Counted from the first letter of the stretch, positions 26,901-39,625 are shown. The stretch: 64,000 nt of DNA from Magicicada septendecula (GCA_034769895.1 CM068370.1:41955344-42019343), one strand, 5' to 3'. The notes: generated by a model not told the origin, from the letters alone. A program made the numbers and translations.

Positions 26901-28424
26901 TCATACATTGTTCCAAATTATTTTAACTTCCGACACACTTTAATTTTGTGCATTATGCTTAGAAAGTAATTTCGTTATAAGTTAACTGTTCGTAATATTA
27001 ATTACATATTCAGTTTCACTATTCTATTCTACTTATTTTGATAGTAATTAAGTTATTGTTACTAAGTTTCATCAGAAATTTGTATTTCTTACATTTTTTG
27101 TGAGGTAGGCCTAAAATTATACTTCCTGTCTTCTAAGCAAATAATAGCCATTTTCCCTAATATAATTATTATTCTATTAAATCTGAAATTGATAAAATTG
27201 TCTATTCTCACTTATTTTATTGCAATTTAGTTTATTATTGATGGTTTTTAAATACAATTCACTTGTATATGACTCCTCCCATGATAATGTCAGTCAGACC
27301 ATTTCAGTTTTAATGGTATTTTTATTAGATAAATAAATACTTTTACTTATATAGTGACCATATCTTTAGAAAGCCTCATTTACATAGTATACTATATGTT
27401 GAGTTTATTTTGCATAAATATTGTCAGTTTAACTGGCTTATAAGAACAGATTTATTAATTATGTTGCAGTTTAAATTTATTATATGGCCTAGATTTGATG
27501 TGTTGCTATTTGCAAAATATTTACCAATGTATTTATTTCATATCCTTCTCTGACTTCTTATACTTATATACTTTATTGAGAACTAGTTTTTTGACTGGTA
27601 TAACAGTAATTATTGATTGTATAATTAAAATATAACACCTATCTATAACAAAACTGGTACCCTGAATAACACCTTTTAGGGGCATTGATTATCTAATAAC
27701 ATAATTAAAAATTATTCTATAACATTGGGTATGATATCCATTTTTAGATAGGGTATTCCAAATTAAAAATGACAATAAAATAACAAATTATAACAATAAT
27801 ATTTCTTATGAATAACTCTTATTTATCTAATTCTTATATGGAATAGGAACATAACATCCTGGTTCCATATAATGGTTAACACTTTATAGAATGAATCATT
27901 AACAGTCTGTTCTGTAATTCCCCATTTTACAGGATTTATTCCCCCTCTTAAAGTATAACCCTGGCTATCTGTTTTATATTCCATTCTATGGAATGTTCAT
28001 ATAGCTTCAGTAGCCTTTTATTAGTAATATTACTATTTCATTATCATAATAGATACTGTTCACTAAACACTTAAAGTTTGTTACTTTGTACTGCAACTCA
28101 TGCACCTTTTTAAAGTTTATTAGTTATAATTTGATAACTTACACTTGTCCATGGTGATTTATTAATATTATTACTAGTCCTTTTCTAGTTTTTAACATGA
28201 AATATTCAACCATGGGGGGACTGTGAAGATTTGTTCATACAAACTAAACAATAACTTTTTGGATGCACTGTTATTTAATACTACTAACACTTTTAGTTTT
28301 TTGTCAGTTTTACATTGTGATATGATTTTTTGGGGTGTTATACTTTCTCTTTGGACATTAATTTATTTTGGGGTTTTTGGGGTTCTCTCCCTATGGGGTT
28401 TTTATCTTATATGGGTCGTCTCTC
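23956..28424. other. AT-rich non-coding region
   Basis: No gene supported. Composition is C/T-rich on the plus strand to ~25.4 kb, then A/T-rich. 26050-26400 has a GATTGGATCGAAATGGCCGCC segment resembling promoter-like blocks in other repeats here. Probably old transposon DNA. Confidence 0.45.
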
Positions 28425-29460
28425 TTCTTTCTTCTTTCTTCAGTAGTTTTGGTTATTCTTCTTTCTTCTTTAGTTTTGGTTATTCTTCTTTAGTTTTGGT
28501 TATTCTTCTTTCTTCTTTAGTTTTGGTTATTCTTCTTTCTTCTTTAGTTTTGGTGATTCTTCTTTCTTCTTTCTTCAGTAGCTTTGGTTATTCTTCTTTC
28601 TTCTTTAGTTTTGATTATTCTTCTTTCTTCAGTAGCTTTGGTTATTCTTCTTTCTTCAGTAGTTTTGGTTATTCTTCTTTCTTCTTTAGTTTTGGTTATT
28701 CTTCTTTCTTCTTTAGTTTTGGTTATTCTTCTTTCTTCTTTAGTTTTGATTATTCTTCTTTCTTCAGTAGTTTTGGTTATTCTTCTTTCTTCAGTAGTTT
28801 TGGTTATTCTTCTTTCTTCTTTAGTTTTGGTTATTCTTCTTTCTTCTTTAGTTTTGGTTATTCTTCTTTCTTCTTTAGTTTGGTTATTCTTCTTTCTTCA
28901 GTAGTTTTGGTTATTCTTCTTTCTTCAGTAGTTTTGGTTATTCTTCTTTCTTCTTTAGTTTTGGTTATTCTTCTTTCTTCTTTAGTTTTGGTTATTCTTC
29001 TTTCTTCTTTAGTTTTGGTTATTCTTCTTTCTTCTTTAGTTTTGATTATTCTTCTTTCTTCAGTAGTTTTGGTTATTCTTCTTTCTTCAGTAGTTTTGGT
29101 TATTCTTCCTTCTTCTTTCTTCAGTAGCTTTGGTTATTCTTCTTTCTTCCTTCTTCAGTAGCTTTGGTTATTCTTTCTTCTGTAGTTTTGGTTACTCTTC
29201 TTTCTTCTTTAGTTTTGATTATTCTTCTTTCTTCTTTAGTTTTGATTATTCTTCTTTCTTCTTTAGTTTTGATTATTCTTCTTTCTTCTTTCTTCAGTAG
29301 TTTTGGTTATTCTTCTTTCTTCTTTCGTTTTGGTGATTCTTCTTTCTTCTTTCTTCAGTAGCTTTGGTTATTCTTCTTTCTTCTTTAGTTTTGGTTATTC
29401 TTCTTTCTTCCTTCTTCAGTAGTTTTGGTTATTCTTCTTTCTTCCTTCTTCAATAGTTTT
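28425..29460. repeat. 27-bp minisatellite with higher-order pattern (~38 units)
   Basis: Units of 27 bp with the consensus TTTTGGTTATTCTTCTTTCTTC plus TTTAG or AGTAG. Variant units recur in a set order: a GATT variant, two AGTAG units, then two TTTAG units. GATT variants at 28613 and 28748 are exactly 135 bp (5 units) apart. Single-base slips break the pattern near 28880, and irregular units lie at the edges. A long open frame (28223-29161) across it simply reflects the repeat's lack of stops. Confidence 0.95.
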
Positions 29461-30277
29461 TCGCTGTGTATGCCTTTGTTTCTTCTGGTCTGGTTTCTTT
29501 GACGGGGTATATTAATTGCCTGCTTCTATCTTACCTGGGTAATTTTGTTATTCACATTTTTAGTTTTCTGGGTTTTTAAATTTGTAGTATATTATATTAT
29601 TTGCAGATTTTTTCTTTATTTTAACTTTTCTTGTGAGTATATTAATTAATAGTGCCTTTTAATTGATTCTCATCTGGATATTCCATATATTAGAGCTTTA
29701 TTAATGATCATTGAGTAATGTATTTGTGTGGATTATTTGTCACGCTACAATAGTCATGACTGCAGTCAAAGTAACTCTCCCTGTTATCTAATTTTCTGTA
29801 TTTTTTTGGACTTTACCTTTTTTGGTACAATCTGTTGAGAAATTTGATTTGAAACACAGGGTTCATTTTTCATTGAACAACTTCTGTTTTAATCTGTTAT
29901 TTTACATTTGCAGTTCACTTCTCTACTACAGATAATCTTACCTCTTGCCCACTGAGATCACCATGTAATTCACTCACACCTCCATATAGTAGAACCCAAC
30001 TCTGCAGCAGTATACTCTTGCAAATGCATTTGTTCCTATATCTGTGCTTTTATGTGTTCTGTTTCTTGCTTACGCTCTTCTTTTTGTCATATGATTCCTC
30101 TGCTAGTCATTGTTTCTCATCCTGTCATTTCTCTGCTTTTTCTGCCTCATGGTGTCATCATTTCTCTGCTTCCTCTGATTATTGTTCCATTTGCAATAGC
30201 AGATGCACTAGTAAAATTGTAAACATTTCTTGGTACTGTTGCCCTAGTAATTGATTATGATAAAAAGTTTTGATTAA
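29461..30277. other. Non-coding DNA
   Basis: T-rich; no gene or RNA recognised. Confidence 0.45.

Positions 30278-30357
<80 letters not shown>
30278..30357. repeat. (CA)n microsatellite, ~40 units
   Basis: Uninterrupted CA tract of ~79 bp. Confidence 0.98.
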
Positions 30358-30359
<2 letters not shown>

Positions 30360-30898
30360 CGATACAACATAGCGGACTCATTAACTTCAGATATTGGTAA
30401 TTCAGTACACAGTATAGTTTTAAAAATGTCCGTTGTGTGCAGTATAGTTTTAGAGGCCAGAGAAGGGATGATAAAAACAACTAGATGAGCACGACAAACA
30501 ACTAGAAGAGCGTGACTGAAAACAAGGGGAATTCATAAGAAGACAAAGGGAGGGTTATGGAAAAAAAACATTAACAACTGAAAATAATTTCAAACATAAA
30601 TGAACTCGAGTCAAATGAAACTGAATGAAAATTATATAACACATGAACAAAAGTTAAAGGAACGTGAAAATAAACTCACAGAAATTGACAGGACTCCATG
30701 AACAAGAATACAAACACACACAATTACAAAAACAAATTGATAATTTGGGGTTGAGTGGTACTGTACAGTGAAATTAAATCACATATATATACCATAACAT
30801 ATTGGACATTACCACAATAATAAAACAAGGCTGAATAAAGAAACAGGTCAGGTATAAAGAATGACAGGAAAAAGTATTCATTGGAGGACCAGAGAAAA
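30358..30898. other. Non-coding DNA, A-rich
   Basis: No coding recognised. It probably includes decayed sequence of the LINE whose tail follows. Confidence 0.4.
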
Positions 30899-31060
30899 AG
30901 AGCAAGAGGGAGGCCAAGAAGAATATGGGTGGATGATGTAGATGAAGATTTAAGATGACTGGGAGTCAGAAGGTGCAAAGAGTCGCACAGGATAGAGAGG
31001 AGTGTAGACACGTCATTCTGGAGGCCAGAGTTCTTCATGACTTGTAGCGCCATGGAGTAA
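30899..31060 (+). pseudogene. C-terminal tail of a LINE reverse transcriptase
   Basis: The frame reads RARGRPRRIWVDDVDEDLR, a stop (TGA), then LGVRRCKESHRIE, matching the familiar C-terminal tail of insect non-LTR polyproteins (RGRPxxRWxDxVxxDLxxLGVRxW). It ends at a TAA at 31058-31060. Only this tail is left, with one nonsense change, so the copy is dead. Confidence 0.6.
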
Positions 31061-32034
31061 GTATACCATAACAGAAGAATAGACTCAACATCTAAAGTTC
31101 TATGGAGATGAAAATGATAACTCAACAGAGTTACTGAGGCAATGTGAAAGGACAATAGACACTATTGTAAATCAGTTGACTGGCCAGGACAAAATAAACT
31201 TCATTACATAATATTTTTAAGTGTCAGTGGCACCATGTTATACAATTATCTGAGACCAGGTCACAGCATACGAGGACTTCCTCCAAGCTTTTGAGACCCG
31301 ATAATGTTAAGTACAGTGGAATGGTGTGTAAGGATGTGTAACCATGTTTGTAGTATGCAGTGTGAGGGTACAAAATTATTTTATTGAATATATATGAAAA
31401 GCATGTTAATTTAAATAATTTTTGAGACGGGACATATCAGAATGTTCAAAATAAAAATGTTCGACCTAATTAATGACGGTAATTATTTAAAAAAATTGTA
31501 ACTAAATGTATGTTTTTAAGTAAAAAGGGCTTATGGCCATAAATTTGATTGTAAAAATATTCAGGTTTTTTGAACAAGAATTGTTCTGTTCAGAAGCCTT
31601 CTTCAACAAGAACTTTTATTATCTGTAGAAAATCATGAGTAGGGGTTACCTAAGAACCAATCTGATTTGCGAATTCAGTTGAAAATGACTTTTAATGGAT
31701 AGATCAGTCTCTCTTTGGAATCGATAACATGTAACACTTGGTACATGATCATTGACTTCCCAATCACCACACACACAAGTTAGAAAATTGCTAGAGTTGC
31801 TGGGGGAAATATAGTAGTGCTGTTCTGTGAAAGTGCAAGATATCCAATTAGGTATATAGACGCTTTAAGCTGACTGGAAAAAGGGTGTTAGCATAACACA
31901 CCATTTTAGTAATCAGTATTAGTTTGCCGTGAAAGTATGTAACCATGCCAATGAGAAATAACTACACGCCCTGTGGCTGGACAAAGTATATCAGTCTACA
32001 ATCCAGGATCATCCAGGAACAACCCAGCATCTTA
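31061..32034. other. Non-coding DNA left of the 32-kb transposon
   Basis: No frame above 70 codons and no repeat recognised. Ends at the TA dinucleotide that borders the transposon. Confidence 0.45.
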
Positions 32035-33020
32035 GCCTAGTAAGACTATCGAAAAAAAAGGCAAATTTCCAGAAACAGCCACTTATGAGCTGATTTTTTT
32101 TTTTAAACAATAGGTTTACTGTTTACCTAAAAGTTTATCGAACCGCCCATTTTCCCTGACTTTTCACTTCTGGCAAACAGTAAGCGTGAGTCACTGAAGT
32201 TTTCCTCGATTTTTCCTATGATAAGTTCACCAAATCAGAAAAATGAAAATACCAGCGTGTTCCCCAGAAAATTTCCTATTGATCTGTGTTAGTCGTGCAT
32301 TTTTTTAAAGGCAACGTAACCTACAAAAAAAATTGAAACTTACAAAAATGTCCATTTTCAGATTTCCGTTAATAATGAGTGAAATAATGATTTTTTTCTT
32401 CATAAAAAAATTATAGAGTATAGTATTCCAATAGACGAATTTTCATATTAATTTTTATCCCGAAATATTTTGTCATTAAGTCACAATAAATTTTTCAAGT
32501 TGAAAATGGAAATTTTTCAAAATTTGGTCCAGTCTACACCCTGACATCACAGGACAAAGTTTTTTTTAAAATAGTCGTATTTTCATGCTCTGTCAACTAG
32601 TGAAAAAAGTTTGTTCTTTCATAGCTTCCCAAATAATAATTTTTAACTTTTTTATTGTGCGCGCATTGCGCTTTTAAACAGCGAATGGCTGCGCGGCTGA
32701 ATCGAGTATACATATGCACTGGCAACCGGCAGCACTACGTACTGCACATTTGCACACTAATTGTAAATGTAGTGATGTGATGAAGCGTTTTTGTTAATTG
32801 CGATATTTATATTTTTTTTAAACCACCTACAGGAGCCTAATTCAGAACTTGCACTTCTACTTCCACATCTATTTATACTTCTTCTTATACTTACACAACT
32901 TTAAAATTTTGTGGAGAAAGTGTTTTTCTTTTCCTTGTTAATATAATCTGTTTTGGTTATTTTTTGAACAAAACTACATAGAAACAAAGAAGTTTGCAAA
33001 AATTCTGAAATCGTACTGGT
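32035..33020 (+). repeat. Left terminal inverted repeat
   Basis: ~985 bp. The inner end (CTGAAATCGTAC near 33005-33020) matches GTATGATTTCAG near 35685. The inner ~50 bp already belong to the reading frame of the nuclease-like gene. Confidence 0.85.
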
Positions 33021-33760
33021 AAAACGCAGACAAACGCAGAATTATGATGTTATAATTGCCGGTCAAGATATTGACTTATTGGTCCTTTTAACACACTATG
33101 CAGCAAATGTTCAAGAAAATATCTACTTTTTCAAAACAAGAATTGGAAGATCGAAAGATAAGGTATATACTCAAAAAAGTTTCAAATTTCCAGAACTGAA
33201 AGAAATAATTGTGTTTATTCATGCTTTTGGGGGCTGCAATCTGCCTTTGCTAGATTAGGTAAGAAAAGTATTTGTGAAATTATTTTAAAATACCATGCTT
33301 TGTAACATACATAAAAGAATTTTATAAGAAAAATCTTCCTAACCCGTCGCTTTTCACTGGAGGCAGACTTTGCATACAATCTCTTTATGGATGTGATACA
33401 TTAAAGTTCCCGTCTGTACCAGAATTGAGATTCAAAATCTTCCAAAAGTCTACTTTGAATAACGCCTGTAAATTATCGTCACAACCACACACCGAAGAAG
33501 CTGGAGGTAATCACTCTTTGAGAGTTTATTTCCAGATTCAAAGATGGCTGAAAAATGAAGACTTAGATCCCCTACTTTATGGCTGGCAGAAAACCATCAA
33601 TGGTTTGATGCCTATAACAGCCAAAAATCTTGTTCCCATTGAACTCCTTCAAGACATCTCATGTGGTTGCAACAAAGGCTGCAAAACAAAACCGTGCTTT
33701 TGCAAAAATTAGGCGTTAAATGTGTAATGGGACAGATCAGGGAAGTAAATAATTTTTGAT
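33021..33760 (+). pseudogene. XPG/PIN-like nuclease with CXC motif, broken
   Basis: Fragments of a protein family common as multicopy genes in arthropods. From 33046 the frame reads DVIIAGQDIDLLVLL, resembling the acidic pocket of PIN/XPG nucleases, and continues to HAFGGC at ~33235. There the usual GCDTTSA motif is destroyed by a small deletion and the frame shifts; SAFARLGKKS follows in another frame. A further segment from ~33335 (NPSLFTGGRL) runs through RFKIFQKS and LRVYFQIQRWL to a tesmin/TSO1-type CXC start, CGCNKGCKTKPCFC (~33660-33705). It breaks again after an A-run at ~33706, and the frame resumes with LGVKCVMG. The catalytic Asp of the H2TH-side motif is lost, so this copy cannot be active. 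Confidence 0.65.
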
Positions 33761-33762
33761 AA

Positions 33763-34810
33763 TTGAAAGCAGTGTTCAACCTCTGGGGAACCTCTTTTAA
33801 CCCAGATGCATACAACGTTATTGTAAAACACCCATCTGTGTTTGTGTCTGGTGTCAGTCTGACTAGACGTTTTACACAATCACCCTACAACTCAGGACAT
33901 CTTCGAATTACAGAGAATGCAAATATAACACGTTTCACCAGGCGGCAAAAGTTGCAGAGTTTGTTGGCCCAGAACATTTTAAACCAGCCAATCAGAGAAG
34001 GCGTAATAAAACCTACATATGCTGGCGGGCAGCTGGACCAACGCCCAACACCTTGGATCAGTCATCAAACAGAGTAGTTCGGCAACATACATCTACAGTA
34101 AATAGTCGTAATTTTCAACGCAGCCTTGGGCGTGTTCCTGGTAGATCGAAAATATTAATATCGGCCTATCCAGGAGTGTATAAAATGTAATGGCATTGTT
34201 TTAAAATGATAAAGAGAATCGAAGTGGCGAGTATCTTAACAGTTCGACTTGATCGGAGTGAGTGGTTTAGCGGAAAGTATAAAACGACACATGTGGTAAC
34301 TCTATGGATACGGAATAACGTATAGTTAAATCTACTTGGCCAGAAGTGAACTGAAAGTCATATTTATATTAAATGAAACAATAATAAAGAGCTCAGTAAA
34401 TAGGAATTTTTGAGAATGAGAGAGAGTGTGGAAGTATAAAGAGAGATGAACTCCCGAAATACTGGTTTGTAGTAAAAAATGTCTAAAGAATAATTTTAAG
34501 TAGAGTAGTTTTGTATTATTTTAAAAAGGGAAAGAAATTAATGGTGTGTTGAGAGAATAATAAATAAAGTTTGTTTTTAACATAAACATGTGTTAGCTAA
34601 GTTATTATGCCATAACCATTTCCTATGCTTTGTGCCGAAAAACTCGTCTAACGTTCCAGGGAATTTTCTGAAGTAAGGGTGGTCAGATAGCGAGGTTATT
34701 TAAGTTTTTATAAGGGCAAGAGTGTAAAGGTTTCCATATCTATCCTTTTAAAGATATTGGTGGCGGCCCTGAAGTTTTTTGGTGTTTAAAAGGTAAGTTT
34801 AACGTAACTA
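33763..34810 (+). other. Internal region of the transposon, possible intron
   Basis: A 104-codon frame (33763-34077) has no familiar motif and no ATG start. The rest is AT-rich. GTAAAT after the CXC segment near 33745 and T-rich tracts near 34860 would suit an intron joining the two halves of the CXC gene, but no AG acceptor is clear. Confidence 0.35.
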
Positions 34811-35160
34811 TGAAGGTAAGTAATATTCTAGCAGCATTTATTTTTTTATGGGTAAAAAGTTTTTTTCTTTACAAATGCTCGATGTTTTGTAAATATTGTA
34901 TGGGTAATTGCGACAATTCTGAAGCGTTTGTGCTAATTGATGATGAGAATGACTTAGAACATGACGATTCAAACACTGATGAAAATCAATCTGACGCCCG
35001 AGACTCTTGTTCAGAGTCTGGCAGCGACATTCAGGAAATAGATTTGGATTCAGAGACCGATGGCTATGTGTACTTGGTTAGTAAAAACAGTGATGATGAT
35101 TCTGATGACATAAGTAATGGTACCATTCATTCTCCAAGTAAGAAAAGAAGAATCGACTGA
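34810..35160 (+). CDS. Acidic C-terminal exon of the CXC nuclease-like protein
   Basis: A 116-codon frame. The last ~90 residues begin CKYCMGNCDNSE, the closing half of a CXC zinc motif, followed by an Asp/Glu/Ser-rich tail and a basic end KKRRID that looks like a nuclear localisation signal. In this family an acidic tail follows the CXC motif, so I read it as the last exon of the gene begun at 33.0 kb. The ATG at 34810 gives a hydrophobic leader that is probably not real coding sequence; the true exon start is likely near 34885. Confidence 0.5.
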   Translation: MKVSNILAAFIFLWVKSFFLYKCSMFCKYCMGNCDNSEAFVLIDDENDLEHDDSNTDENQSDARDSCSESGSDIQEIDLDSETDGYVYLVSKNSDDDSDDISNGTIHSPSKKRRID

Positions 35161-35684
35161 TTGAAATATTTATAACTGATAATTTGCGTTACTTTTTAAG
35201 TCAATGAATTTTTTAAATCAATGTATGTGTTTTTTTATATTCACAGATGTGAATGAACGTTTATTTTATTCTAGCTCTTAAATTATGTTTTAAGTTAATT
35301 GGTAATGTCATTTTAAAGTGTGATTGTAACAATCATGTAGCATTTATAAATCTGAAATAAAAAAAATAATTATATCTCTAATTACCCTTATATAAAAAAC
35401 CCACATAAAAAAGGACTGGTATTCGATTCTCAAGAGTCACATGGATAGACAAATTGAAGACCTTGGGCAGTAATGATTATTTGAAAAAAATAATCTTCAA
35501 TAGAAAACATTTTAATTTTTTTAATAGAGTACTATTGTCGTCTACAAGAAAAAAACTTCATTTATCGCACATCATTTCAAACCACCAATAATGACCTTTT
35601 TTTCACATTATACCTCAAGTGGAGCCTAATTCAGAAGTTACACTTCTCACATCTACTTCTACCTGTATGATTTCAGAATTTTTG
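35161..35684. other. 3' untranslated part of the transposon
   Basis: AT-rich, AATAAA at 35357; no frames. Confidence 0.45.
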
Positions 35685-36665
35685 CAAACTTCTTTTGTTT
35701 CTATGTAGTGTTTTGTTCAAAAAATTATTAAAACAGATTATATTAAAAACGAAAAGAAAACACTTTCTCCTCAAAATTTTAAAGTTGTGGAAGTAGAAGT
35801 AGAAGTATAAATAGATGTGGAAGTAGAAGTACAAGTTCTGAATTAAACTCCTGTAGGTAATTTAAAAAAAATATAAATATCACAATTAACAAAAATGCTT
35901 CATCACATCACTATATTTACAATTAGTGTGCAAATGTGCAGTACGTAGTGATGCTGCTTGGCAGCGCATATGTATACTCGATTCAGCCGCGCGGCCATTC
36001 GCTGTTTAAGAGCGCACATGCGCGCACAATAAAAAAGTTAAAAATTATTATTTGGGAAGCTATGAAAGTACAAACTTTTTTCACCAGTTGATAGAGCATG
36101 AAAATATGAGTATTTAAAAAAAAGAACTTTGTCCTGTGATGTCAGGGTGATGACTGGACCAAATTTTGAAAAATTTCTATTTTCAACTTGAACAATTTAT
36201 TGTGGCTTAATGACAAAATATTTTGGGATAAAAATTAATACAGAAATTCGTCTATTGGAATACTATACTCTATAATTTTTTATGAAGAAAAAAATCATTA
36301 TTTCACTCATTATTAATGGAAATTTGAAAATGCACATTTTTGCAAGTTTCATTTTTTGTAGGTTATGTTGCCTTTAAAAAAATGCACGACTAACACAGAT
36401 CAATGGGAAATTTTCTGGGGAACACGCTGGTATTTTCATTTTTCTGATTTGGTGAACTTATCATCGGAAAATCGAGGAAAACTTCAGTGACTCATGCTCT
36501 GCTGTTTGCCGGAAGTGAAAATTCAGGGAAAATGGGGGGTCCAAAGTCTGGAACTTGGATAAACGTTTAGGTAAACACTAAACCTATCATTTACAACAAC
36601 AACAAAATCAGCTCAAAAGATGCTGTTTCTGGAAATTTGCTATTTTTAAATTAGTCTTACTCGGC
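35685..36665 (-). repeat. Right terminal inverted repeat
   Basis: Reverse complement of the left repeat. It contains a short internal run of GTAGAAGTA units (35787-35835) that pair with TACTTCTAC-type units in the left arm. Confidence 0.85.
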
Positions 36666-38419
36666 TATCTGAAGTCTACATAAAAGGGAAGCAAACTTAT
36701 ATTATTTATGCACAATTAAAAAAATAATAATTTTAAAGAATGATTATTCAGAATATTCCCTTTTTAAGAAGATACACTGACATACTATTATGCCTCTTAT
36801 GTGTAGCACAAAATAATAATAATCTATAACATCAAAACATAAAACACATTAAAAATCAATTGTAAAATTCTTGTAAATTTCTTTGGTGTCTGACAGGAAT
36901 ATCAACTTTGAATCATTATTAAAATTTTAAATCTTAGCAAGTAATCTACAAAAATAGTATTATATTTTTTTAAATCAAATTGTAAGTTTATTAATATTTT
37001 ACTAAAATAATATTTACTTTAAGTAAACATAATTATTGTTTTCAATACAGCACCCATTCTAAATTGATTAGAAAAATTATTTTTAATAAAACTTAAAATT
37101 CCATATTACTTACTTCTACTATTTACATTTTTGTATTGATTTTACTTCACTAACTCATACTTCAGTTCTTTGTTAGTTGTTTCTTTGTTTTGAACAAAAT
37201 AATTATTTATTTTTTACTTCTGTGTGTGTATGTTGTAACGAAACAAAATGTTACAAAAGAATAGTAAATAATAGTGGAATCCGATCCAGAGAGGAACCAA
37301 GAAATAATAATTGAAAGCAAATTAAAGGAAAACTATTTGGTTTGACTTATATAATATTATCCAGAAACCCAGAAATAACCCAGTAGAATAGGGCAGTAAA
37401 CAGAAAAAAGTTAAATAAATAAACCTAGTGGGCCTAATCAACTTACCCTGAATAATAATCCAAACCCAATAAAGAGTACCTAATCCATATAATAAAATTG
37501 TATTAATTATAATCATATAGGCCTATAATCAAGGAAAGGAAAAGGGACACAAACCTTTAAAGTAATGAGTGTGATCATAAGAAATAGCGACACAGACTAC
37601 CGTTAAACAGTGTAATTATTTTTGATGAAAGTGTTTTGTTATTATTAGACAGAATTTTAGTTTATCATACAGACAATAGTTTAGCAGTATAAATAAACTA
37701 AAACTGTCAAAAACAATTATTATTATTAAAAGTTTTGTTATATGTTATAAGATTTTGTCACCAGTTAATTTATGTAAATATATTTATCTCAGGTAGTCAA
37801 AGTAGAAATTACAATCAACCATAACAAATTATTCCACCACATATCATAGAAATTCAAATTAATAAGGTTTTACAGTTATAAACTGAGGCATGTTTAGTAT
37901 CAAATTGTTTATAATTATCTAATTAATAATTGTATAAACATTGCATATATAATTAGAGTATAATAATAAAATTATCTATTAAAGGTAATTTATAAAATAT
38001 AATGTAGGTAATGGGTGTTGATCCTATAACATTTAAACTGTACATAAATGACCAATCAAAATTTAAGAAATTTGTATGAGTTAGGTAACTAAAAGAGAGA
38101 AGAAATAACACTTAATTGTTAATTGTGATGGAAAGCAGTTGAATAGTGCGTGTCTAGAGGTAATTAAAAGTATATAAAAATAGATAACCCGTTTGTGAAA
38201 GAAGATCTGAAGGACCATCATCGAAGATAATAATCCTTCCACTACAATTTTCATGAACAAATAATACACACAATCAAGAAAAATATTCAGAATAGACCAG
38301 GAACCCTTCAGCAATATCGTCTAGATGTGTAAAGTATAATTTGACAATATTTTTTTCAACAAGGAACAACCACTAGACAATATAACAATTTACACTAACA
38401 CTAATCACTAGTCAATATT
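36666..38419. other. AT-rich non-coding DNA
   Basis: More than 70% A+T, with no supported frame or RNA gene. Confidence 0.5.
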
Positions 38420-38902
38420 TTAACACATTCGGTGCCAGGCCCGAGTCTAGCTCGGGCTTAGTCTAGCTCGGGCTTGGTGTTTTAGTCAGCTGTGCCGCGC
38501 CCGAGTCTGGCTCGGGCTGTCATATGTGATCTTGTGCAAAATCCACTGGTGGTTATACACGGGCAAAAAGCATTTTGAAGAATTCTTTTGAATGTTAACT
38601 GTAATGGTGTGCACTCTATCGACTAATAGAAGAAGTTTTTATTTCGATACAATCGATATAGACAATCGGTGTCATTCTGCGTTGTTTTGTGTTTGTACTT
38701 ATAGGTTATATATTTTGGCGTACGGTTTGTTCATTATATTTTTATAATATTACTAAAAATGAGTGATAGGTATCTCAATAACGATGAAATAATAGAGATA
38801 GTCAACGAAATGTACGACGACTCTGGTTCAGAAGGTGAAATAAAATATTTTGGGGACGATTCGGATGAAGATCCGGACTTTGTACCCAGTAGCAGTGATT
38901 AG
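38420..38902 (+). mobile_element. piggyBac-like 5' end
   Basis: TTAA (38420-38423) is followed by CACATTCGGTGCC and then palindromic GCCCGAGTCTAGCTCGGGC units at 38439-38457 and 38499-38517, with a half unit between them. An ATG 300 bp on starts an acidic N-terminus of piggyBac type. No matching 3' end is seen; the element is truncated. Confidence 0.5.
38759..38902 (+). pseudogene. N-terminal stub of a piggyBac-like transposase
   Basis: A 47-codon frame, MSDRYLNNDEIIEIV... ending DEDPDFVPSSSD and then TAG. Many piggyBac transposases begin with such a (D/E)EI-rich helix and an acidic DxDPxxxPSSS segment. The DDE domain that should follow is absent: downstream sequence is AT-rich without frames. 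The stop may be a mutation, or the copy may be a short non-autonomous derivative. Confidence 0.45.
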
Positions 38903-39625
38903 TATCGTTTGTTTCTTCATATACAATAATGAATATTATGATTATTAGTATGGATTATTATCATTATAATTACGTAAATAGCTTATGTATTTACCACGTT
39001 ATAAGGTGGTGCAATTTACTCCCAAAAAATAATAGAATTGTATAAAACAATCTTATTACAACGTGAACAATACACACGTAATATTTTCTATTTGCGTTAT
39101 CTGATAACGTGAAAGATGTACAAAATAATTGTAACTGTACTGTATTTTTATTTCTGCTGATAAATGTGCGTTTAGAATAATGAAATTATTTATTTTCCAC
39201 TTACTATTTGTATGATAAAAAAAAAAACAGATTACTATTTTTGGTTGACCTCACCCTTTTGTTTACTGTGTATTTTTAGAACAATAACATTACCCATTAC
39301 AGGCCTGTCATTTTCTTTATTTTTGTTTCTCTGTTAGCACAAATTACTCTGTAAACATATTCCCCTTCTCCTTCATGCTATTCAGTAGTACAAAGTATTT
39401 GTGTATAGCAGTGGTGGTGCCCTGACTGTGAAGTTGGACTATGTTTACCTGACTGCTTCGTCGTCCGGATATCGTCGATGTGAAGAGAGTGAGTGAGGTG
39501 TATTGCATTGTTGCCAACTTGTGAACTGTAAATTCGAATGTGTGTGCCCTTGTGGTAAGTATATATTATAAAAATAAAAAATGTGCACATCATCAGTGCG
39601 AAACTCACGATGACTCGGTCCTTCG
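38903..39625. other. Non-coding DNA
   Basis: No supported gene. An A-run lies at 39217-39228. Sequence towards 39.5 kb becomes richer in CpG, as in the virus-like island. Confidence 0.4.

Larger units (their letters stand above)
32035..36665 (+). mobile_element. 4.6-kb DNA transposon with ~1-kb terminal inverted repeats
   Basis: 32035-33020 is the reverse complement of about 35685-36665 at roughly 90% by eye. The outermost bases are GCC(T/G)AGTAAGACTA at both ends, each bordered by TA, which fits a TA target duplication (32033-32034 and 36666-36667). Between the repeats lie pieces of a nuclease-like gene with a CXC motif. Long inverted repeats plus an XPG/PIN-like nuclease and a Cys-rich motif recall the Academ group. 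The two-base target site does not fit what I remember of that group (3-4 bp), so the assignment stays open. Confidence 0.75.

Noticed and set aside
28223..29361. 312-codon and neighbouring frames rich in Ser/Phe/Gly/Tyr
   Set aside because: They arise from a stop-free 27-bp minisatellite; the frame shifts at unit slips with no loss of openness in other frames.
30270..30488. His-Thr and Cys-Val repeat frames
   Set aside because: Translations of a (CA)n microsatellite.
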